This document shows, one piece after another, positions 45,502 through 56,500 of a stretch of 64,000 nucleotides of DNA. The DNA is taken from NCBI GenBank assembly GCA_949825045.1, contig OX463811.1, forward strand, positions 1-64,000, read 5' to 3'. Origin of the DNA: Argyresthia goedartella. Taxonomy: Eukaryota > Arthropoda > Insecta > Lepidoptera > Argyresthiidae. The notes below the pieces were generated by a model. That model was not told the DNA's origin. It saw only the letters and a program-made list of their open reading frames with translations, and did not search any database. The translations under genes were made by a program, and so were the position numbers. Position 1 is the first letter of the stretch; each line of letters opens with the position of its first letter.

Positions 45502-46643
45502 AACAGGTACATTCTGGTAGAATAAGCTCATTTTACGATTGCTGGTTAAACATAACTCATAATAATGAAATTCTAACTTGGATTCGGGAAGGATATAAGA
45601 TACCTTTCTCTAAACTCGTTAAACAGTCACCAGTAAGCCATCCTACTTACACACTCGACGAAAGTCGCGATATGTCACAAGCAATTAACAAATTACTAGA
45701 TTTAGGTGCTATTTCACAATGTGACACATCAAGTGATCAATTCGTTTCTAAAATATTTTTAACGCCAAAACCTAACGGTGAGAAAAGATTTATTTTAAAT
45801 CTCAAGTCGCTCAATAAATTCATTCCAAAGATTCACTTTAAGATGGAAGATTATCGAACCGCATCCAAGTTAATACTACAGGATAGTTATTTAGCTAATA
45901 TTGATTTAAAAGAAGCTTATCTTCTTATACCTATTCATGTTTCGGATAGAAAATACTTGCGTTTTCAATTTCAAGCTTATGGCTCCAATGAAATACTAAC
46001 GTTTGAGTTTAATGCCTTGCCGTATGGCCTGTCGCTAGCCCCGTGGGTGTTTACCAAAGTCATGAAAGAGGTGATAACATATTTAAGATCCAGTGGTTTA
46101 AAATCCGTCATGTACTTAGATGATATTCTTTGTATAGGTGATGACTATTCTGATTGTTATAAAAATGTCAATGATACTGTAAATCTACTTCAATGTTTAG
46201 GTTTCGTTATTAACTTTAGTAAAAGTTCACTAGAACCCAAGCAAAGTTGCAAATTCTTGGGATTTAATTTCGATACCCAATCCATATCAATGTCTTTGCC
46301 AAACGATAAACGTAATAAAATTGCTCAGTTAGTTAAAAAATTTGAGAAATTGCCCCGTTGCAGCATTCGAGAATTTGCTCAATTGATCGGTGTACTAATC
46401 GCGGCTTGCCCAGCCGTTAAATATGGATGGCTGTACACAAAAATTCTAGAACGCCAAAAGTTCCTATTTTTACAAAAGCATAATGATAATTTTGAAGCCA
46501 AAATATCATTACCGGATATCATTCGCGCTGACTTAGACTGGTGGTCTAAGAATATTGCCATTACCGAAAACCCTATGAGGACAGAACATTTTAAACATGA
46601 AATTTTTACAGACGCGTCAAGGTCGGGCTGGGGCCCCGTATCC
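45378..46643 (+). CDS. DIRS reverse transcriptase and start of RNase H (5' part)
   Basis: A DIRS-family reverse transcriptase, starting by overlap with the gag C-terminus (ATG 45378). Motifs: INKLLDLGAISQC, SKIFLTPKPNGEKRFILNL, LANIDLKEAYLLIPIH, FEFNALPYGLSLAPWVFTK and catalytic MYLDDILCIGD, followed by the connection LPRCSIREFAQLIGVLIA. RNase H begins EIFTDASRSGWG and is cut right there (about 46640) by the 14.3-kb insertion carrying the piggyBac-like gene. The sequence after the cut (PVSRQLPLVTL) is foreign. RNase H resumes at 60996. There is no stop or frameshift before the interruption. Confidence 0.88.
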
Positions 46644-47546
46644 CGTCAATTGCCCCTGGTAACTTTAGTTACCAGATTTTTTCTTCCGTAGATTGCCCCT
46701 GGTAACTCTAGTTACCAAAAGTTTTGAGTGACGTCTAAGTGACAAGATCGTCTTGTTTCTTTTACACTAATCACTTTATCTGTATGAACCGTTTTCTATT
46801 TCGTTCTACTTGAACTAATCTTTAGTTTTTTCATATGACATCACTATATTGAACGAATGGAATCACTGAAAAAAAAAACAAATCGCAGTCGTGTGAATTC
46901 GTTCTACGGGCGGTTTCGCGGAGCAATTAAATTGTGTTTTGTGGTAAGTATTGTGTGTTTTTAGCTGATAATTGTTATTATTCTTGTTTATTCACCCCTT
47001 CTGACTACATGTACAAAAGGATTTAGACAGAAAACTGATTTTGTGCGATAATTCACGAGTTTCGTAAATAACCTCGCGGTCAATAGGTAGGTCATAGATA
47101 TTTCCTTTGTTTCTGGTGAAACTTTTATGTTTTATGCCACTTAAAAGGTAATAATGTTGAAGAACGATTATCTAACACTCGTTTTCTGCAAAAACAATAT
47201 TGATATACCCCCTGTAATTGTTGAAAACCGACATTGTTTGCCCAAGGTCGAAATTTCAAACTTCACTGCCGGCCGGTAAACCGTTAGTGATGGTTCACAC
47301 TGGGCAGATATTTGGAGGCCGGAAATCCGGAAATATAGCGCGATGATAATGCAGGCGGTAAAAAAGAGGTTTGATTGTATGTTTAAGATTGTGCATACAT
47401 ATGAATGGTTATACTATATTTTTATTTTATTTTGAATAAAAATAATTTATTTATTTGCTGATCTGCGTTTTTTGTTACGTGGGTATAAGTGGATTTTGTT
47501 TTGCTTTTCTGTACAGTTATTATCTTAAACATACCCCGTGTGCATC
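46644..47546. other. 5' region of the piggyBac-like gene
   Basis: About 0.9 kb before the first coding exon. Apart from the two GGTAACT/AGTTACC hairpins at the left edge I see no repeat or frame. GGTTCACACTGGGC at 47287-47300 has an inverted partner (GCCCAGTGTGAACC) at 60223-60236, a possible subterminal inverted repeat of the transposon. Confidence 0.4.
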
Positions 47547-50500
47547 ATGCCTCGTGGCCAAGATGGGAACCGTGCGCGTGGCCGTGCACGTGGTGGGGGC
47601 CGTGCACGTGGTCGTGGACGTGGAGCAAGGCGCTCGCTTCTTTTTAACATGTAATTATATTTAATGCTTTTTCTGACTAATTAGTATTTCATCATCATCA
47701 GTGATCGGAAAGGGTAAGCTAAAAAAAAGAGTCAAGTCCGAACCGGATTTCTCGGCCAAGAGCGAATCGACATTGTCTGGAAATTATTTTGTTTCGCTAA
47801 CATCCAGCCTGATAAATGATTTATTTTAAATCGGCCAAGTGTTATCTGATTTCGAAAAAAATTCATAACTTTTTTATTTTCCACTTTTTCGAAAAAAGAA
47901 AAAAATATGTATATATATACATAGATTTTATTATTTCTATAAAATAAAAATATAAAATTCGCAAAAACAGTAAAAAATATATGTATATTATTTAAATTGT
48001 TTTTTTTTTTCAATTTTCTCCGAAATTATCTAACTTTTCAATATATTTTTTTTTTCAAATTATCCAAAATAAAGTCAATTCGAGTGTTTCGACACCCAAA
48101 ATTTTTCGGCCATGTGTAAACAAATAAAAAAAAACGTAACTTATTTTTCAAAAAAATAAAAATAAATATACATATTTTAGATATTTCTATACAATTACAA
48201 TTTTAAAATTGCAAAAACATTTAAAGAAAAAACGTCTACTCTTTTTTTAGCTCTCTTTTTCCGATCGCTGATCATCATGCACGCTTAGATAATAAAATGC
48301 GATTTAATTATCTAAAGTCTTCACAAATTAAAAGGACGGTTTTGACAGTTCACGCCCATGAAGTTTTAACCCCTAACGCGTAGTTAATAGAAGCGGTTTT
48401 CCTAGGTGCAACTTGTACACTTTGCTTGTACGCAACAGTTGGCTTTTATTACCTACGCTTTAGGGGTTAAAACTTCATAAGCGTGAACTGTCAAAATGGG
48501 CCTTTTATTTTGTGAAGACTTTAAGTGTGCATTATCCTGTTGTTGTGATTGACACGGTACTTTTTGTTGTTTTTAGACTGACAGAAGTTCGCCCAAACAC
48601 GGATGATGTCGTGAACGTTGAATCTCAACAGCAACAGCAACAGGAACAACAGCAGCAACAACCACAACAGCAACCACAACAGCAACTACAACAGGCTGTT
48701 TCAACTGCAGCGTCACATATGCCTACGTCAGTAAACTTTTGTTGTGGAATTATAATTATCACAGATAAGAATACCAATAACTTATTTATTTTTATTTTTA
48801 GTCTCTCGGAGCAACTGAAGGCTTTCAAGAAACAAAAGGCGCAGGAAAAAAAACACATAAATATATTGACACCCGATGGACGGATGGATGGATAAATATA
48901 TTGGACCCGATCGGACCGCACCCGAGGCTACACGTCAAAAACAGCTGTGCTGTATTTTAACTAAATTAATTTGGTTTAATTCGTCTATTTGTGAATATAG
49001 TGTTAATTTAAGTGTTTGTTTAGTCAACTAAAGTGTGCCAGTGCTAAATGTGGTCAGAATTGTAATTGTGATAAAATAATCGATCACGGACCGAAAGACA
49101 AAGGAAATTTCAAACTGCCAACGGAAAAACCCCGGGGGAGTATTGTTTTCATATTTGATTATTCATATTTTACAAGTATATGACTTGAACTTAACTATAT
49201 ACTTATACACTACATACTGCTCAACTCTCACTATTGTGAGAAACGTCCATCCTCACACCGCAGCGTCTTTGTTTTGTCTCTTAGCACTTGACAATCTGTG
49301 GAAGTACTTTTGACGATAAAACTAGCTGTTCACTCATAATTATTACACGATATACACAAGTGCACTGGTAGGTTAGACCTTGGCAACTAGTGCGAATATA
49401 ATGTAAGCTTGTAGGTGATTCTAGAAACATATTAGGTACTCACTTCACAGCTGATCATCACAACACTTGCAAAACGACTAAAATTGTTAGATAATAAGTA
49501 TAACTTTCATTAGTTCAGGACATTTATACTGTTAACCCATATTGACTTGTGATAGTTTAATTGAAACTTGTTGACTTTGACGTAGAATAGCTATATAGGG
49601 AAATAGGAACTATCATATCAGTACTACAGCTACTAACTGCAAGTCTTTATTCCTTCTGTTTTATTTTAATTTTGTTCGGAGCACCCATTCTTTTTTATTT
49701 TATTTCCAGGCATGGCATTCAACATTACTACGCGGAGAATGCACGCTCTACAGCAACAACTAACTGACGCAGAGGAGTTAAACCAAAGGCTATTGGAAGA
49801 GCGCAATGAAAATGACTTTGAGATAAAAAGCTTGAGAGCCAAGAACTCACAGCTTAGAGATAGTGTGTCTACTTTGCGAGAAACACATGAGGAGTCGCAA
49901 AATGAGATTCAAAGATTGGAAAAACTTGTGGAATCTTTTGACACCCTGCGCACTGACCTTGCTTCTGCTTGTGATCGCAGTAAATTCCTCCAATACCAAC
50001 TCAATGAGGCAAACTTGAAGTTGACTGATATGTGCATAGAAAAAGACTACAATGAATCTCGCCACATTACCTCTATCCAACAAGAACTAGAAGTAGCCAA
50101 CCTAAGCACTATTGTTCAAGCCATGCAGACAAGCAGCAGAAAAATTAAAAAATATTGTAAATTAAATAAATTCATGAAAAAAACTAGAGGTAATATAAAA
50201 GTACTGAAATTAGCCTTGAAACGGCAATCAAACAGAATATTAGGAATCTCCTTAATGCAAGAGCTCCGGGGAAAAAATGTAGGTTTACAGTCGGACCTTC
50301 AACATGCCCGAGTAGAAATCCAGCATCTACATGACCTGCTAGCAAATACACTACAATGTTATGCCAAAGAGCAAAGTGAGTTAGCAGAACTCAGAGCCGC
50401 GACGTCTGAGTTAGTACAGCTACAACGCCAGAATGCGGAATTGGTGGGCGTTCTAATTGAGAATGAGGAGAATGAGACCAGCAAGGAGGACGAGCCCACA

Positions 50501-53500
50501 TCACTAACTTTGGTCTCGACCCCCCTCAACGAGAGTGTTGCAGCGTCCACCGCTGCCCCAACCAAAAAACAGCGTCGCCGTCGTAGACGAGGAGACACCT
50601 CGCAGCTCAACAGCGCGAGCACCGCGCCGCTCGCTGTCCCTGCTGAGGCGTGTGTCATGCCGCAAGCTGCCCCGAGGGCCGCGCCGTTCGCCGTTGCGCA
50701 CGTTGCGACGCTCGCTGCCGCGAATGCCGCGCCAACCGCCGCCACGTGCATCAAACCGCACTCCAACACGTGTGTCCCGCCACTCACCTCCACTCGTGTA
50801 CCGCCAGCTACCAAAATATGTGCTCAGAGAAAAACTCTGTTGTTCTCCGACAAAGTAGGTGCAGGATTTGGGACTCTATTACATAACCGGCTTAACCAAA
50901 AAGTAACGAACATTTGCTGTCCAAATTGTTCATTTGTAGATCTAGTGAAGATGATTAGTCGCGGTATCTATGATGAGTACAGCACTATTGTAATTATGGT
51001 AGGAAATCATTCAAACATTAGTCGGAATGATTTGAATAAAAGTGTTGAAACACTTCTAGACTTACATAGTAGGATGAAATGCAAGTTTATACTATGCAAT
51101 TTTCCATATGCCTGTAATTTGACAGAACTACAGAACAAATCTGTGCATAGAATGAATATTCATTTATTTAATTTAACATGTCATCACAGCGATGCTATTT
51201 TATATTTCGACATGAATAATTTTATTCATAACTTTACTCTGACACGGGATACATTGTACCTGTCTAATAAATATAGAAAATTAGTAGCTACATTGTTAGC
51301 TTATAATATATGCGACGCAGCTATAGTTGGTTTAACTAAGTTCAACTTGACATCAGCTTATTTTAAGAGTAATATGACATGCACCCCTATTGGGAATTCA
51401 CCTGTTAATTATACTTTGCATGCAACATTGGAATCTGTTCCAAGTAATTTAAATTAGTTCATAAGACAATAGAGGAAATCTCTAGCATACAAGAGCCACT
51501 AAATATGTCAAAATGTAAGCCCCAGTTAAATATTGCCCATCAAAACATCCAGGGGCTACCTGGCAAAGAACTTGTATTAGAATTATTTCTAAAAAATTCT
51601 GACATTGATATTATTTGTGTTACTGAACACTGGTTGAAGGAAAATATGATGTCTTTTAACATAAATAGTTACAAAATTGTCAGTTGTTACAATAGAAAGA
51701 CTGCTGATAGAGGTGGTTCTTTAATCTTAGTGAAGAATAATATTAAGGTGAAACAACGGAAAGATATTCTTGCACTTACTGTTGAAAGACAAATAGAGGT
51801 ATCCTGTGTTGAGTTAGATAGCCATATTATTGTTTGTGTCTACAGGCCACCGAGGGATGAAAAAGGCCATGGCAATTTCGAAATATTTGAGAAAATTATG
51901 GAGGAAGCCCTCATTAAACTTTGTAATAACAGAAAAAAGTTAATTATTTGTGGCGATCTTAATGTAGATCTGCTTGTAGATACAACACTGAAGCGACGAT
52001 TAATAACTCTGTTCAAATCATTTAATTTATGTCATGTATTTCTAGAGCCGACTAGAATTACACTTACAAGCCAAACTTGCTTAGATAACGTTTTTTGTGA
52101 CTGTGCATTCACAACTAAAAGTGTAATTAACTGCTTACCCTCCGATCACAGTGGTCAAACAGTTTCATTCCCAATTAGTATTAAGGATAAGACTGGTCCA
52201 ACATTTTATAGGCCTATTACATCCCATAGACTAGAGACATATACGAAAAACTTAGATATAAATTTGCCAGTACCGGATTTTAATGAACAGAACCCAAACA
52301 AAATCTACTCAGACTTCTTCAACATTATTCAGACAGAATTCAATAAAGTTTTCAAATTAAAGAAAGTCAGTGACTACAACGGTAAATCTAAATTTAATGA
52401 CTGGGCAACGTTTGGAATTCGTAAAAGTAGAGTTATCTTGTATGACCTTTATGATCAAAAAACCTATAACTTTGATCGAAAATTTCATGACTATGTTAAA
52501 AAATATTCCAAAACTTTCAAGTTGGTTTGTAGAACTGCAAAAACTTTACACATTAATAGAAAAATTAAAAATTCAAATAATAGAATGAAAACAGTTTGGC
52601 AAATAATAAACCGCGAAACTGGCAAAGTTATACCAAGGGACAGTGATTTCTGCCTAAAGATAGGTGATGATGTTGTTAAATCCAACGCTGATGTTGCTCG
52701 AGCTTTTGAAACATTCTTCACCAATGTACCCGTACTCACAACGGACAGTCTAAATTCATCTCCATTTGAAGCAGAGACTTTATTAAAAAAAAACACTAGC
52801 GTCAGTAATGTATATTTAAAATTTCATCATGTATATCCCCAGGACATTGTCAAAACGTTAAAATTACTTAACTTAAAAAATACGGAAGACCTGTGGGGTA
52901 TATCAGTCAAAGTCATTGGTTCAGTAATTCTAGTTATAGCCCCACACTTAGCTTATATATTCAATAAATGTGTTGACGATGGGGATTTTCCAGACCTCAT
53001 GAAACACAGTAAACTTATACCGCTGTTCAAATCGGGAGATAAGGGCGATCCTTCAAATTTCAGACCAATATCTGTTCTTCCAACACTAAGTAAAATATTT
53101 GAAAAGATTATACTCAATCAAATGCTCTCACACTTCAACCGTACAAAACAACTCCACGCTAAACAATATGGTTTCACTAGGGGTAAATCGACTACGGATG
53201 CAGGTATTTCCCTTGTATCTCATATTTATCGGAGTTTTTTGCGACCTGTCGAAGGCGTTTGATTGTGTTGATCATAATACGCTATTAATTAAATTAAATC
53301 ATTACGGAGTTAGAAATAAAGCGTTGGATCTACTAAGATCATACCTAAGCAATAGAATTCAAAAGGCAGAAGTTAACGGCGTAAAATCTGATGGATCGGG
53401 TGTTAAAATTGGCGTTCCACAAGGTTCCATATTAGGCCCTTTCTTATTCCTGGTATATATTAATGATCTGCCTTTCATGGTGGAGAAATTAACTGACATA

Positions 53501-56500
53501 GTGTTGTTTGCTGATGATACTTCAATGGTCTTCAAAATTGAAAGACAAAAAGGCGATTTTGATGATGTTAATGGTGTATTGTCTTTAACCTTGAATTGGT
53601 TCACAGTTAATAATTTATTGTTAAACGCTGGTAAAACCAAGTGTATCAAATTCTCACTTCCAAATGTCAGGCAAGTTGAGACCAGTTTGGTGTTAGACAA
53701 CAGCACGTTAGAATTGGTAAATGATACGAAGTTTCTTGGAATAACCATTGATAGTAAATTGCAGTGGGGACCCCACATAGATAAATTGGCTGGTAAATTA
53801 AGTTCTGCGGCTTACGCTGTTAGGAACATCAGACAAAGCACGGATGTGGCTACATCTAGGCTAGTATATTTTAGTTACTTTCATAGTGTGATGTCCTATG
53901 GTATCTTGTTGTGGGGGAAAGCAGCGGATATTCAAACTATTTTTATTTTACAGAAAAGAGCTATTCGAGCAATTTATAATTTAAAACGAACAGACTCCTT
54001 AAGAGACCTTTTTAAAGAAATTGACATACTAACAGTAGCTAGTCAATTTATTTTCGAAAATATAATGTATGTACGCAAGAACCTTACAACATTTTCCAAA
54101 CTTAGCGACAGCTGTAATGTTAACCTAAGAAATAATCACAGACTATGTGCGCCCCGTTTTAGACTCGCGAAGGTTAGCAATTCTTTCAAGGGTCAGTGCA
54201 TTCTCTACTACAATAAGATACCTCTGGAGATTTTGAAAATGCCATTTGAGCAATTTAAAAAGCATGTTAAAGCGACTTTGTCGAAAAAGGGATATTACAA
54301 TGTTCAAGATTACTTAAATGACAGGACTGTATGGGGTTAATCTGGCTCAACACAGACCTTGCTGTTAATAATTTTGTAATTATTTATTCCTGCTTATTAA
54401 TCATAACAATTAAATTTTTCATATTTGTATTAGTTAAGCACAACCTATTTTTAAAAGAGATCTAAAAATAAATCTGTGGGAGTTTCTACGCCCTTCTTCT
54501 CCCACAGTGGTCCAATGTAGAGAAGAGGCAAAAAATGACGTTTGCTAAGTATATGTAAATATCTACAGTAATAAAGTACTTTGACTATTGACTATTGACT
54601 ATTGATGAACGCAAACGCCTGGCCCTCCTAAAGGAACAAAAACAAGTTGGAAGGTTCATGCTGCCCGATGCCCCGGAGAGGACTAAAAAAAGGTAAGACA
54701 TGACTTTTTATAAATATGTAATGCAAATGGATTTTGTTATTATAATATATAGATATACAATAATAATTTTACAGAAAAGCCACCTCTCCACATCGTGTAC
54801 CATGTCCCTTAGTGGAGGGTACGCCTTCTATACCTCCCCCGCGTGTTCCCCAGCCATGGCAGCTGGCCAAGAGGACTAAAGGTTGGTTTAATCAATTATT
54901 AATTTAAAATCTATTGTTCTATGCTCGTACTTTCCGTAGGGCTATATTTATTGAATCCTAAACAATATTTTTATTTCTTGTACCAGTTGTCCCCACTGAC
55001 GACGCAGCAGGCCCTTCCCGGCTCATTCTATCGCAGTCGCCTGTGGCTGGGCCATCAGGCATGAATAGTAAGTTTGTTTGTTTACATTGTCGCATTTATT
55101 TTTTCAACTGCCTGGTGGCATGAATAGTAAGTTTTTTTAGGTTTAAAAGTTGGTTTAATAATTGAATATTTTAAAGGCTATTGTTATATGCTCGTACTTT
55201 CTGTAGGGTTTTTTTTATTGAAACTAAAACAATAATTTTATTTCTAGCACCAGTTGTCCTCACTGAAGAATCATCAGGCCCTTCCCGGCTCATTCTATCG
55301 CAGTCGCCTGTGGCTGGGCCACAAGGCATGAATAGTAAGTTTGTTTGTTTACATTGTCGCATTTATTTTTAATTTATGGAAAACTTAATTATCTCATATT
55401 TTTAGATCCCTTTGGAGATGTCGAGTTGGACCTGTCGAGGGCTACGGAAATGAAGAAGTAAGTTTTAGGTGTAAGTGTTCTTACTTGAAAGTATTATTTT
55501 TTTATTTCGTCTTGTTTATTTTTTGTTATTGTTTCACAGGAAAACCTTTACCTTCACGCCCTCGACCAAACAAAACTTTGACATTGAGTTGATTGGGTTT
55601 TCACCATCTTGTGAGTATAATTAAATAAAAAATGATTTTTGAATTAAACTTTTAGCTTTTAAACTAAGTTTCCTGAGTAACTAACTACAACTTCAAAATT
55701 TTCAGCACCTGGCGCAGGATCAACCCCGATCCAGTCTCCACAAAGGAGACTAGAAGATCCTGGATCGGGAGGATCGATCGCTGAAATATATGGTCAGTTG
55801 AAAATTTTGTTACCTTCTATTTTTGTCTAGTCTCTAATCTGGTCGTCAGTTGACAGCATTGTAAGTAAGACATAGCATAAATAATATAAGATATAACATT
55901 CACGGTCAGTCACATACATTGCTTCTGACCCCACACTAGGACCCAGGACCAGAAGGAAGTTGCAGCGCTTACCGCTCGGCTACAGAGGGTGGATGATACG
56001 CTTTACATTTTAAATACATGTATTTTCTAGGTTTAGGTTGGATATCAGGTTATCTAATATTATGCTATAATATTAGTATTTTGTTTTAGATCCAAGAATA
56101 TTCGATGAGCTGCCGGCTAACGCTGGCAGTGACATTGAAGAAGATGAGCCTGATATTGATTCGGCAGGGTGGCCAGTCATCACAACCGCATCTCGTGGGC
56201 TCCCTTCTGACCTGGACGACTTACCGGAGGTGACACGTGCGCAGCTAGAGGAGATTGACGCCCGTGATAACGCGGCTCTAAGGGCAATGTGCGACGAGAA
56301 TCTGTTATATTTCAATTGGACTTGTGAAAACGTTTTTAAAGGGCGCCGGGAACGTTTTGAAGGCCAAGCCGGTCCTATATTTTCAACTGAGGGCTTATCA
56401 GCATTGGAAGTATTCGAAAAAATTTGGGACGACTCCATCATGGAGCTAATTGTTCGCGAAACGAACAAATACGCAAATAACTTGCTCCATGATCCGATTC

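Larger units (their letters stand above)
48860..54603 (+). mobile_element. CR1/Jockey-group LINE (copy B), near full length
   Basis: A plus-strand non-LTR retrotransposon inserted in exon 3 of the piggyBac-like gene. It has a long 5' UTR (from about 48900), ORF1 at 49712-51457 and ORF2 at 51505-54340, and ends in a tandem ACTATTG repeat (54576-54603) instead of poly(A). The 5' edge is uncertain because a short imperfect repeat of ATAAATATATTG with ACCCGAT spans 48859-48910. Confidence 0.8.

Noticed and set aside
48625..48921. Cysteine-rich minus-strand frame that looks like a small secreted peptide
   Set aside because: The cysteine run is just the antisense of CAG/CAA glutamine codons in the transposase exon.
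55171..55372. Short frames on both strands over the duplicated exon
   Set aside because: They cross splice sites of the phase-consistent transposase exons and carry no other signal.
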